Source of the DNA: Spongiivirga sp046524175
GTDB taxonomy: Bacteria; Bacteroidota; Bacteroidia; Flavobacteriales; Flavobacteriaceae
Length of the DNA stretch: 64,000 nt
Reading direction: 5' to 3'
Assembly: GCF_046524175.1 (NCBI RefSeq)
Contig: NZ_JBEFZF010000004.1
Span: forward strand, 62,001 to 126,000
In this document: positions 1 to 8,292 of the stretch, piece after piece
How the letters are laid out: every line of letters starts with the position of its first letter
How positions within the stretch are numbered: position 1 is the first letter of the stretch
Made by a program: the position numbers and the translations under genes
The notes under the pieces: generated by a model
What the model was told of the DNA's origin: nothing
The model's database searches: none
What the model saw: the letters and a program-made list of their open reading frames with translations, nothing else

Positions 1-68
1 AAATAACTGCGCAGAAGGCGTTTCTCATATTTTTTGTAAGTTGCCAACAGATTTCTGACCAAACCTAC

Positions 69-803
69 ATGTGTACAGTTACTTTTTTATATAAGGGTGA
101 TGATCAATTCATTCTTACTTCTAATAGAGACGAAGCCCCGGCACGTAAAACAGTGCCGCCAACCATATATAATGATCTTGGCATTAAAATGATCTATCCT
201 AAAGATGTGGTTGCTGGTGGAACGTGGATAGGCGCTAGCGAACAAAAGAGGATTGTTTGTTTGCTTAACGGCGGTTTCGAATTACATAAAAGAAAATTAC
301 CATATCGTAAGAGTAGAGGACTTGTTGTAAAAGAGTTTCTTGCGGCTTCTGACATTAATTTGTTTTGCAATACCTATAACTTTGATAATCTAGAGCCTTT
401 TACCATGATTTTAGTTGATTGGAATGAAGGGCTACAGTTAATTGAAATTGTTTGGGATGGTGAAGAAAAACACCAGCGAGAACTTCCTTTAACATCACAC
501 ATTTGGTCTTCTTCAACCTTGTATACCGATGAAATGAAAGTAAAACGAAAAGACTGGTTTGAGGATTTTAAAATGCAAGCTGATTTTAGTGAAGAAGCCA
601 TTTTGAATTTTCATAGAACAGCCGGCGATGGTGACATTACAACTGATGTGATGATGAATCGTGTTTTTGTAAGAACTGTTAGTATTACGCAAATAAAAAA
701 GAATAGTCGAGATATCGATGTTCAATATATTAATGTGTTGAACGAAGAAGTTTTAAGTACCAACCTGCAATTAAATAGTTCGTGGAGTATAACGGAAAGA
801 TAA
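69..803 (+). CDS. NRDE family protein (TANGO2-like)
   Basis: The protein has 244 residues and begins Met-Cys-Thr. The family-defining Asn-Arg-Asp-Glu motif is at residues 19-22, followed by a proline- and arginine-rich stretch. These are hallmarks of the NRDE/TANGO2 family. That family resembles Ntn hydrolases and often has a conserved Cys2; its biochemical role is not settled. No signal peptide or membrane segment is visible, so it is probably cytoplasmic. The next gene starts inside its last codons (22-base overlap), which suggests translational coupling. The family call is firm, the function is not. Confidence 0.85.
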   Translation: MCTVTFLYKGDDQFILTSNRDEAPARKTVPPTIYNDLGIKMIYPKDVVAGGTWIGASEQKRIVCLLNGGFELHKRKLPYRKSRGLVVKEFLAASDINLFCNTYNFDNLEPFTMILVDWNEGLQLIEIVWDGEEKHQRELPLTSHIWSSSTLYTDEMKVKRKDWFEDFKMQADFSEEAILNFHRTAGDGDITTDVMMNRVFVRTVSITQIKKNSRDIDVQYINVLNEEVLSTNLQLNSSWSITER

Positions 804-1813
804 TATCAATAGCGTATCCTGATACTTTTGTCACGATGTCTACCGAAGCAATTTGTAAAGTTTTACCTTGGGTGGGAATCGGCACAAAAGAATATTTAAA
901 GGCAGGCCATGCGGCCCTTGTTTTGATATCCAATGATACAGAAATGGCCTATTACTATGATTTTGGTAGATATATTACTCCACAAGGGAAAGGGAGAGTT
1001 CGAGGCGCATTGACTGATAGCGAACTTGAAATTCCTTTTAGGGCAACCTTTGACAAAGATGGTACCTTGATCAATCTGGATGATTTTTTATTGTGGTTAG
1101 ATGCAAATCCTCATAAAACTCATGGCGAGGGTCGATTAGTAGCTTCGGTTTGTGAAGATATTAATTTTGAAGCGGCACAGCATTATATTATGAACTTGCA
1201 GCGTAAAGGGAGTATACCTTACGGTGCATTCGACAAGAGAGGAAGCAATTGCTCTCGTTTTGTAACGGATACCATTTTATTTGCTACCCGTAACCGTCGT
1301 ATAAAACTAGGCTTAGGCTTCAACAAACTTTTTACACCTAGTCCTTTAGGAAATGTTCAAAAGGCAGCGACTATTGGTAAAATGTTTTCTGTTGAAAATG
1401 GAAATATTTCGGTTTATGATCGATCGGTGTTTGTTGAGAATCTTACCAATTACTTTCATAAAAAGCCTGGAGAAATCACTTTTGATGAAGAAGAAAAGTA
1501 CCCGCTTCCTGCCAATGCGCAATATCTCTCTGGTACGGGTTGTGGTGCGTATTTTGTTCTTGAAAAGGTGCAGAAACGGTATGAATATCGTATTCAAAAA
1601 TACGATGATCATGGACGCTTAGATCATGATGGTATTTTTGAAGTAAACGATGCTGATTTCAATATAAACCAGTTTTATCAATTTATGTATGACAGCAATT
1701 GTCAATATTGTCACATAAAACAAAACGGTTATATATTTCAGTTCGATTTTTTAAGAAAAACTATAAAAAAGGAAAAAACACCTAGTTTACGGCAAAAGGG
1801 GCGCTTAACTTAA
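782..1813 (+). CDS. Conserved Bacteroidetes protein, possible permuted NlpC/P60-like fold
   Basis: The protein has 343 residues and resembles a family of uncharacterised Bacteroidetes proteins (I believe DUF6695). The longest reading starts at GTG 782, overlapping the NRDE gene. An ATG lies at 836 (residue 19), but the intervening segment (IISIAYPDTFV) looks like part of the conserved fold, so I prefer GTG. Two motifs stand out: His43 in KAGHAALVLI and Cys157 in GSNCSRFV. This His-then-Cys order with hydrophobic surroundings recalls circularly permuted NlpC/P60 (YiiX/LRAT-like) thiol enzymes; this is inference only. There is no signal peptide. The 3' end overlaps the convergent apaG gene by 32 bases. 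Confidence 0.6.
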   Translation: MEYNGKIISIAYPDTFVTMSTEAICKVLPWVGIGTKEYLKAGHAALVLISNDTEMAYYYDFGRYITPQGKGRVRGALTDSELEIPFRATFDKDGTLINLDDFLLWLDANPHKTHGEGRLVASVCEDINFEAAQHYIMNLQRKGSIPYGAFDKRGSNCSRFVTDTILFATRNRRIKLGLGFNKLFTPSPLGNVQKAATIGKMFSVENGNISVYDRSVFVENLTNYFHKKPGEITFDEEEKYPLPANAQYLSGTGCGAYFVLEKVQKRYEYRIQKYDDHGRLDHDGIFEVNDADFNINQFYQFMYDSNCQYCHIKQNGYIFQFDFLRKTIKKEKTPSLRQKGRLT

Positions 1814-2168
1814 AGTTAGGAATAGTCGCTTTAATATGACCGTTGGTGTTTAGATTAATAAGGTTATAATAGCCTTGCATAGCACCTATTGGAGAGGAAA
1901 GCAGGCAACCGGAGCTATAAACATGTGATTTTCCTGGTGCGATAACAGGTTTTTTCCCAACGACTCCTTCGCCGTCAACAGTTTCTGTAGTATTTAGCGC
2001 ATCAAGCACTTCCCAATGCCTTGAGAGTAATTGCACGGTGTCTTCGCTTAAGTTTTCGATAGTTATTTTGTAGCCAAAGGCAAAGTGCATTTTATAATCT
2101 TTATAAAACGTACCTTCAAAATTAGTCGTTACCGAGATTTTAATACCGCTGGTAATTTGTGTAACCAT
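1782..2168 (-). CDS. apaG: ApaG domain protein
   Basis: This 128-residue protein matches ApaG in length and motifs, with a beta-sandwich (Fn3-like) fold. The conserved pieces seen are YKITIENLSEDTVQLLSRHW near residues 33-52, then VVGKKPVIAPG and the glycine-rich YSSGCLLSSPIGAMQGYY segment. ApaG was named from the E. coli ksgA-apaH region and is linked to Co2+ resistance and Mg2+ efflux phenotypes; the molecular role remains unclear. No export signal is visible. It is convergent with the upstream gene and their coding ends overlap. Confidence 0.9.
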   Translation of the reverse strand: MVTQITSGIKISVTTNFEGTFYKDYKMHFAFGYKITIENLSEDTVQLLSRHWEVLDALNTTETVDGEGVVGKKPVIAPGKSHVYSSGCLLSSPIGAMQGYYNLINLNTNGHIKATIPNFKLSAPFAVN

Positions 2169-2255
2169 GAGTTCACTTAAGGTGATTAAAGATATTAATT
2201 TTAGTGAGTGAATGGTAAACTTTAACTATTTGCTTTTGTAAGAAATGTGAAATAA

Positions 2256-3494
2256 TTAGTTGGTAATGACTGAAGAATCACCAAGGCCGACACCGATTAC
2301 ACTATCATACATAGCACCGAATTTTCTAAAGTAAACTAAAACCGTGTAGTTGTTTTCGGTTTGAGATAATGAGCCACTAATTGAAACATCATTGATAATT
2401 CCGTTGTCGACCGTTACATATTTGTAGTTGTAAAAACCTTGTTTAAAAAGTGCATTACCTTTATATAACCCAACCTTTTGATCTAAAAGCAATTCATATT
2501 CATCGGTTACCTGATAATTATTAAATTTTCCTACGACATATACTTTTTGCAGCCCAATATCACTGTTGTAAGGCAGACTAAAATGCATTCGGGCATAATC
2601 GGCTTCAATATCGGGGTCTCCGTTAACTGAAGTGACTAAAAAGTCTCCATTAATATCGGGATTGTAAGTATAGGGAAGACCACTTCTTATTTCGTCGGTA
2701 TATAGATATTGATTATAAATTGTACCAAGCTCAACATGTGATACATTAATATTCGATGTGCGAATGTCTTTACTGTCAAAATTTAGAAACTCATTTCCAC
2801 CATCAAATCGTGCCTGCTCATCGTATCGATATTGCAGTTTATTTCCTAGTACAAACTGAGGTTTAAGATCAGTGATAGCGGTATCCCAAAGATAATTTTG
2901 TAGGATGGCTACTTTTATTTCTTTTTCCGGATTACGGTATTGCAAGCTATTGGTATTAATGTCAAGTTGTACCACTTGTTTTTGGTCAATTACAGCAACG
3001 TCACGAGCTCGTTTAATGGTGACACCGACATTAACTATGTTTTCATACACTATAAAACGTCGGGAAAACATGAGGTCGCCCTGCTGATTAAAAATTTCAA
3101 GAATATAATTGCCGCCGATTTTAAAGCGGGTTTTGTTATTTGGTAAACTCAGCTCATAGTGCGAATAGATCGTTAGCGCATTTAATGAGTTACGGTAATT
3201 AATTATTCTTTCGTTGTCAAAGCCGTCAAGAAATCGGTTTTTAGGAATGTTAGAAGGTGTCCAATCAAAATTACAATGTGTCAACTTGTAATAGTAGTTG
3301 GCTTCGTCGCCATTTAGGTCATCAAATTTTAACAGTACACTTTCATTTAATTTAATAATCGGAAACTGATCATCATCATCGCTACCTTTAAAAACAATCG
3401 TTTTGATGTTTTCTGGCGGATTTTCCTCATACTTTATCTGGGCAATGGCAAAATGACCAACAAAAATAAAAAGCAATAAATGTTTAAGGTTCAT
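2256..3494 (-). CDS. Type IX secretion system plug-like protein (DUF5103)
   Basis: This 412-residue exported protein has a signal peptide (about residues 1-18, ending IAQ) and an overall pattern typical of DUF5103. The N-terminal region contains YYKLTHCNFDW and the middle contains FDGGNEFLNFDSKDIR. DUF5103 members are now described as the T9SS plug protein, which closes the periplasmic side of the SprA outer-membrane translocon. It acts in the periplasm or at the outer membrane. The gene stands alone, divergent from the nqr operon. Its presence agrees with the T9SS type B cargo protein encoded at 19.9-21.0 kb. The family call rests on motif memory. Confidence 0.8.
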   Translation of the reverse strand: MNLKHLLLFIFVGHFAIAQIKYEENPPENIKTIVFKGSDDDDQFPIIKLNESVLLKFDDLNGDEANYYYKLTHCNFDWTPSNIPKNRFLDGFDNERIINYRNSLNALTIYSHYELSLPNNKTRFKIGGNYILEIFNQQGDLMFSRRFIVYENIVNVGVTIKRARDVAVIDQKQVVQLDINTNSLQYRNPEKEIKVAILQNYLWDTAITDLKPQFVLGNKLQYRYDEQARFDGGNEFLNFDSKDIRTSNINVSHVELGTIYNQYLYTDEIRSGLPYTYNPDINGDFLVTSVNGDPDIEADYARMHFSLPYNSDIGLQKVYVVGKFNNYQVTDEYELLLDQKVGLYKGNALFKQGFYNYKYVTVDNGIINDVSISGSLSQTENNYTVLVYFRKFGAMYDSVIGVGLGDSSVITN

Positions 3495-3622
3495 GCTGAT
3501 AAATCCGATTTATTTTGGCTAAAGATAAACAAAATGTGTGCCTAAGTTAATTTTGTTATTTAGAATAATTATAAATAAAAATTACAGCCAATTCACACCT
3601 TTTAGATTGGTGTTTTAATTAG

Positions 3623-3630
3623 TAAATTTG
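3623..3630 (+). promoter_or_regulatory. Candidate -7 promoter box of the nqr operon
   Basis: The sequence TAAATTTG matches the Bacteroidetes primary-sigma -7 consensus TANNTTTG. It lies 45 bases before the nqrA start codon. No TTG is present at the expected 17-23 base spacing upstream, so the -33 element would be weak. Confidence 0.5.
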
Positions 3631-3674
3631 CACGAAATTTTAGAACGGAATTTTCTAAATAATATTCTGGAAAT

Positions 3675-5030
3675 ATGTCTAAAGACATTCGAATTAAAAA
3701 GGGTTTAGATATTAAACTCAAGGGGCAAGCAGAAAAGGTTTTATCCGATGCTCCTAAATCACAAATTTTTGCAATAAAACCCACTGATTTTCACGCTGTA
3801 ATGCCAAAAATGGTAGTTAAAGAAGGTGAAAGTGTAAAACAAGGTCAGGTTATTTTCTTCTCAAAATACAGCGATCAAGTCAAATTTGTTTCACCCGTAA
3901 GTGGTGTTTTAAAGGAAATTGTACGCGGAGCAAAACGAAGAATTCTGGAAGTGCGTATTGAAGCGGATGACAAAAATATCGCTGTCGAGCATGGATCGAA
4001 GAACCCGACTGAAATGTCTGGTGAAGAGATCAAGAATTTTATCTTAGAGAGTGGTTGTTGGCCATTTATTAAACAACGACCGTATGATGTAATTGCTAAT
4101 CCGGTGGATGCGCCTAAAGCTATTTTTATTTCAGCTTATGCTACCGCTCCTTTAGCTGCTGATATTGAATTTGCTCTTAACAACGAAGAAGAGGCATTTC
4201 AGACTGGTGTAAATGCTATTTCTAAGCTAACGGAAGGGAAAACACACTTATCAATTGATAAAACGGGTAATTCCTTTTTGAACAATATCAATAATGTTGA
4301 GGTTCATCGAGTTTCAGGACCACATCCTGCTGGAAATGTTGGGGTACAAATACATCATATCGACCCGATAAATGCAGGTGAACGCGTTTGGGTAATTAAC
4401 CCTGCGGATGTAGTTATTATTGGTAAGCTTTTTTTAACCGGTACGTTTGATCCGTCTAGGATAATTGCCGTTGCAGGTTCTTCAATAAAGAACCCTAAAT
4501 ATTATAAAACAAAAATAGGTGCTCAAATTTCAACTTTTGTATATGATGCAGGAGTTGAAAATCCTGAGCGTGTACGTATGATCAACGGAGATGTTTTAAC
4601 AGGTGATGAAGTTCAGCCAGATAATTTCCTAGGTTTTTACAACACCACGTTCTCAGCGATTCCTGAAGGAAATAATTACAGAATGTTCGGATGGGTTCCA
4701 TTTATTGGGAATAATATTCACAGTATGTCACGAACTTCATTAGCGTGGTTGTTTAAAAACAAGCGTTTTGAAGCAAATACCAATTTAAATGGTGAAGAAC
4801 GAGCTTTAGTAGTAACCGGTGAGATGGAGAAAGTAATGCCGATGGATGTGTTTCCTATGCAACTTATAAAAGAATGCATGGCCGGTAACATTGAAAAAAT
4901 GGAAAACCTAGGTATTTATGAGGTAGCACCTGAAGATTTTGCCTTGATCGATTATGCATGTACTTCTAAAATTGAGGCACAGGCTATTATTCGTGAAGGC
5001 CTAGATATAATGATTGAAGAAGTTGGATAA
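3675..5030 (+). CDS. nqrA: Na+-translocating NADH:quinone reductase subunit A
   Basis: NqrA (451 residues) is the membrane-associated cytoplasmic subunit of the Na+-NQR complex, implicated in quinone binding. It starts with KDIRIKKGLDIKLKGQAE, the usual N-terminus, followed by a barrel-sandwich segment (VKEGESVKQGQVIFFSKY, about residues 50-70) related to RnfC. It contains FSGPHPAGNVG-like (VSGPHPAGNVGVQIHHI) and MFGWVPF motifs typical of NqrA. It is the first gene of a six-gene operon, separated from nqrB by only 10 bases. The complex oxidises NADH, reduces ubi/menaquinone and exports Na+, as in many marine bacteria and Bacteroidetes. Confidence 0.98.
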   Translation: MSKDIRIKKGLDIKLKGQAEKVLSDAPKSQIFAIKPTDFHAVMPKMVVKEGESVKQGQVIFFSKYSDQVKFVSPVSGVLKEIVRGAKRRILEVRIEADDKNIAVEHGSKNPTEMSGEEIKNFILESGCWPFIKQRPYDVIANPVDAPKAIFISAYATAPLAADIEFALNNEEEAFQTGVNAISKLTEGKTHLSIDKTGNSFLNNINNVEVHRVSGPHPAGNVGVQIHHIDPINAGERVWVINPADVVIIGKLFLTGTFDPSRIIAVAGSSIKNPKYYKTKIGAQISTFVYDAGVENPERVRMINGDVLTGDEVQPDNFLGFYNTTFSAIPEGNNYRMFGWVPFIGNNIHSMSRTSLAWLFKNKRFEANTNLNGEERALVVTGEMEKVMPMDVFPMQLIKECMAGNIEKMENLGIYEVAPEDFALIDYACTSKIEAQAIIREGLDIMIEEVG

Positions 5031-5040
5031 AAAATAGACT

Positions 5041-6195
5041 ATGAAATTTTTAAGAAAACAACTCGATAAAGCAAAGGAAAATTTCAAGCCAGGAAGTAAG
5101 TTTGAAAAATTTGCTCCAGCGCTTAACGCATTCGATACCTTTTTATTTGTACCTAATCACACTACAAAAAAAGGGGCTCATATTCGAGATGCGGTAGATT
5201 TAAAAAGAACAATGATCACAGTTGTTCTTGCATTAGTACCAGCCTTGATATATGGTATTTATAATGCAGGTGCTCAATATTTCGGCCAGACAGGTGAAGA
5301 GTTCACCTTTATGGATGCCTTTATACATGGTTCGTGGAAGATTGTTCCTATGATTGCTGTATCCTATATTGTAGGTTTAGGTATTGAATTTGGGTTTGCT
5401 GTGTATCGCGGTCATGAAGTAAATGAGGGATATTTGGTAACGGGCTTGCTAATACCAATGATCATGCCGGTTGACATCCCATTGTGGATGGTGGCTGTGT
5501 CAACTGCTTTCGCAGTAGTAATTGGTAAGGAAGCATTTGGAGGTACCGGAATGAATATCTTAAATCCAGCACTAACAGCACGTGCATTTGCCTTTTTTGC
5601 GTATCCTACGTACATGTCAGGAAACGAAGTATGGGTCTCTGAAGCTTCTGCTTCAAAAGTAGATGCCATAACTGGGGAAACCATTCTTGGTTCTCTTGCT
5701 TCGGGAAATGAAGTGAGTTATACGTTTATGGATATGTTTAGCGGAGCCATTCCTGGATCAATTGCAGAAACTTCTACACTGTGGATATTAGTAGGAGCAG
5801 CCGTATTGATCCTGACTGGAGTTGGAAGCTGGAGAATCATTGTAAGCGGCTTTATTGGTGCTGCTGCTATGGGACTTATTTTTAACGCATTTTCAGTAAA
5901 TGCATTAATGAGTTTTGAGTGGATGAATCACCTCGTGGTTGGAGGACTGGCATTTGGTGTTGTTTTCATGGCAACAGATCCTGTTTCGGCGGCTCAAACT
6001 ACTAGGGGAAAATGGATATATGGCTTCTTGATAGGACTTTTCGGCATCATGATTCGCGTATTCAATCCAGCCTATCCCGAAGGTATTATGTTGGCAATAC
6101 TGTTAATGAATGTATTTGCACCAACAATTGATCACTATGTGATACAGGCAAATATTAAAAGAAGAAAGAAACGTTTGGCGGCAGTCCAAGCTTAA
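5041..6195 (+). CDS. nqrB: Na+-translocating NADH:quinone reductase subunit B
   Basis: NqrB (384 residues) is the large membrane subunit carrying covalent FMN and riboflavin sites and most of the sodium path. About ten hydrophobic segments are visible from residue 57 onward. Conserved pieces include FGGTGMNILNPALTARAF and GSWRIIVSGFIGA, and MATDPVSAAQTTRGKWIYG near the C-terminus. The likely FMN acceptor is Thr214 in VDAITGETIL, in the position where NqrB proteins carry a flavinylation motif; here Glu replaces the usual Ala of S/T-G-A-T. ApbE, encoded downstream at 9982, would perform the attachment. Confidence 0.97.
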   Translation: MKFLRKQLDKAKENFKPGSKFEKFAPALNAFDTFLFVPNHTTKKGAHIRDAVDLKRTMITVVLALVPALIYGIYNAGAQYFGQTGEEFTFMDAFIHGSWKIVPMIAVSYIVGLGIEFGFAVYRGHEVNEGYLVTGLLIPMIMPVDIPLWMVAVSTAFAVVIGKEAFGGTGMNILNPALTARAFAFFAYPTYMSGNEVWVSEASASKVDAITGETILGSLASGNEVSYTFMDMFSGAIPGSIAETSTLWILVGAAVLILTGVGSWRIIVSGFIGAAAMGLIFNAFSVNALMSFEWMNHLVVGGLAFGVVFMATDPVSAAQTTRGKWIYGFLIGLFGIMIRVFNPAYPEGIMLAILLMNVFAPTIDHYVIQANIKRRKKRLAAVQA

Positions 6196-6206
6196 TTATA
6201 TCAAGC

Positions 6207-6935
6207 ATGAATAGAGATAGTAACGCGTATACATTTTTATTTGCAGCGGCAATGGTTGTTGTGGTAGCGGCATCACTAGCTTTTGCAGCAACATCGCTTA
6301 AAGATCTTCAGCAAGAAAATGTGCGTAAAGAAAAAATGCAAAATATTCTGTATACCATCGGAATTGAAACTGATAGAGATGGCGCGGAAGAGTTATTTGG
6401 AAAATACATTCAAGAGCAACTTGCTTTAAAACCTGGTGGAGGTGTTGATGCTGAAAGAGATGCTTTTAAGATTGAACTTTCAAAAGAGGTTAAGAAGCCT
6501 GTAGAAGAGCAGCGTTTTCCTTTATATGTTGCCAATGTAGAAGGTAAAAAGTACTATGTTATTCCTTTATATGGTGCAGGACTCTGGAATGCCATCTGGG
6601 GATATGTTTCCTTAGAACAGGACATTAATACAATTAAAGGAACCATTTTTGATCACACCGGAGAGACATCTGGTCTTGGTGCCGAAATCACCCAAAAGTG
6701 GTTTCAGGATCGTTTTGAAGATGAAAAAATCTTTAACGAATCGGGCGAACTAGTAGGGGTTACTGTATTAAAAGGTAATAATGATCCTAACGGAGAAGAT
6801 AAGACAGATAATGAGGTAGATGCCATATCGGGTGCTACCATTACTGGTGATGGGGTAACCGATATGTTTAAAGAGCGTTTACAGCACTACCTTCCTTATA
6901 TAAAATCACAAAAAGCAACATTTGCTTTAAAATAA
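6207..6935 (+). CDS. nqrC: Na+-translocating NADH:quinone reductase subunit C
   Basis: NqrC (242 residues) has one N-terminal membrane helix (about residues 8-28) and a periplasmic FMN-binding domain. The covalent FMN attachment motif is clear: VDAISGATIT, with acceptor Thr211 in S208-G-A-T211. The preceding HTGETSGLGAEI segment is also typical of FMN-binding domains. The gene starts 11 bases after nqrB and ends 6 bases before nqrD, so it is clearly cotranscribed. NqrC passes electrons from the NqrD/E centre toward NqrB. Confidence 0.97.
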   Translation: MNRDSNAYTFLFAAAMVVVVAASLAFAATSLKDLQQENVRKEKMQNILYTIGIETDRDGAEELFGKYIQEQLALKPGGGVDAERDAFKIELSKEVKKPVEEQRFPLYVANVEGKKYYVIPLYGAGLWNAIWGYVSLEQDINTIKGTIFDHTGETSGLGAEITQKWFQDRFEDEKIFNESGELVGVTVLKGNNDPNGEDKTDNEVDAISGATITGDGVTDMFKERLQHYLPYIKSQKATFALK

Positions 6936-6941
6936 TCATCC

Positions 6942-7643
6942 ATGGCAGAGAAGAAACAAACCAAGGAAAATCAGGAAAAACCCGTTGTACTTTTTGTGGC
7001 GGAAGAAAAAGAGCCGTTGTTCTCTAAAAAGAACAGAAAACTGCTTAGTGACCCTCTTAATGACGACAACCCAATTACCGTTCAGGTTTTAGGCATCTGC
7101 TCGGCATTAGCAATTACAGTTCAGTTAAAACCTGCAATTGTGATGAGCTTGTCGGTAATGGCGGTAATGGCTGCAAGTAATGTCATTATCTCTTTACTGA
7201 GAAATTTAATTCCTAACCGTATTCGTATCATCGTACAGCTGGTAGTAGTGGCGTCGATGGTGATTTTGGTAGATCAAGTGCTTCGCGCTTATGCATATGA
7301 TGTGAGTAAAGAGCTTTCCATTTTTGTAGGATTGATAATAACCAACTGTATCGTGATGGGGCGTTTAGAAGCCTTTGCTTTAGGTAATGGCGTTTGGAAA
7401 TCGTTTTTAGATGGTGTAGGGAATGCGGCTGGTTATGCGTTTATCCTGATTTTGGTTGCGTTTTTCAGGGAGCTTCTAGGGTCTGGTACCTTATTTGGCT
7501 TTAAGATCATTCCACAATCATTTTACGATGCAGGATATGAAAATAACGGTTTGATGTTGTTATCTCCAATGGCATTAATCGTAGTAGGCTTGATTATCTG
7601 GGCGCAAAGAGCCAGAAATAGAAAATTGATAGAAAAGAACTAG
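6942..7643 (+). CDS. nqrD: Na+-translocating NADH:quinone reductase subunit D
   Basis: NqrD (233 residues) is an integral membrane subunit homologous to NqrE and RnfE. Its N-terminus has an unusual hydrophilic extension of about 35 residues (lysine- and glutamate-rich). The core carries two cysteines in the expected half-membrane motifs, LGICSALAI and ITNCIVMGRLEAFA. With the equivalent pair in NqrE these ligate the intramembrane iron-sulfur centre. Six hydrophobic segments are visible. The gene sits between nqrC and nqrE with short spacings. Confidence 0.97.
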   Translation: MAEKKQTKENQEKPVVLFVAEEKEPLFSKKNRKLLSDPLNDDNPITVQVLGICSALAITVQLKPAIVMSLSVMAVMAASNVIISLLRNLIPNRIRIIVQLVVVASMVILVDQVLRAYAYDVSKELSIFVGLIITNCIVMGRLEAFALGNGVWKSFLDGVGNAAGYAFILILVAFFRELLGSGTLFGFKIIPQSFYDAGYENNGLMLLSPMALIVVGLIIWAQRARNRKLIEKN

Positions 7644-7665
7644 TACATCAGCTAAATAGTATATT

Positions 7666-8280
7666 ATGGATCACGTAAATTTATTTGTAAAAAGTATTTT
7701 CATAGAAAATATGGTGTTCGCATACTTCTTTGGTATGTGTTCATATTTGGCGGTGTCAAAAACAGTAAAAACTGCCGTTGGTTTAGGTGCAGCTGTTATT
7801 TTCGTTTTGGCGATAACCGTGCCAATCAACTTCTTGTTAGATGAGTATGTACTGCAACCAGGAGCTTTAAAGTGGTTAGGTGCTGAGTATGCCGAAATAG
7901 ACTTGAGTTTCTTGAGTTTTATCATGTTCATTGCCGTAATTGCCTCTATGGTACAATTGGTTGAGATGATTGTTGAGAAATTTGCGCCTGCATTATATGG
8001 TGCTCTTGGTATATTCTTACCACTTATTGCAGTAAACTGTGCAATTCTCGGAGGATCATTGTTTATGCAACAAAAAGACTTCGGTGGTGTAAGCGAATCA
8101 TTAGTGTATGGTTTCGGTTCTGGTATCGGATGGTTTTTAGCAATTGTTGCCATTGCAGCGATACGGGAAAAAATTGCGTATTCAAATGTACCGGCTCCTC
8201 TAAAAGGACTGGGAATTACCTTTATCATAACAGGCCTAATGGCGCTTGGTTTTATGAGTTTTATGGGTATTAAATTGTAA
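7666..8280 (+). CDS. nqrE: Na+-translocating NADH:quinone reductase subunit E
   Basis: NqrE (204 residues) is the membrane partner of NqrD. The family motifs are present: LFVKSIFIENMVFAYFFGMC at the N-terminus and FLPLIAVNCAILGGSLF in the middle, giving the two cysteines for the shared iron-sulfur centre. Six hydrophobic segments fit the inverted-topology NqrD/NqrE pair. The length is standard for the family. The gene is 22 bases after nqrD and 12 bases before nqrF. Confidence 0.98.
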   Translation: MDHVNLFVKSIFIENMVFAYFFGMCSYLAVSKTVKTAVGLGAAVIFVLAITVPINFLLDEYVLQPGALKWLGAEYAEIDLSFLSFIMFIAVIASMVQLVEMIVEKFAPALYGALGIFLPLIAVNCAILGGSLFMQQKDFGGVSESLVYGFGSGIGWFLAIVAIAAIREKIAYSNVPAPLKGLGITFIITGLMALGFMSFMGIKL

Positions 8281-8292
8281 GAGAAAATAGAT

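Noticed and set aside
1..68. End of an upstream gene at the window start
   Set aside because: A TAA occurs at base 4, but with so few bases upstream no coding frame can be supported.
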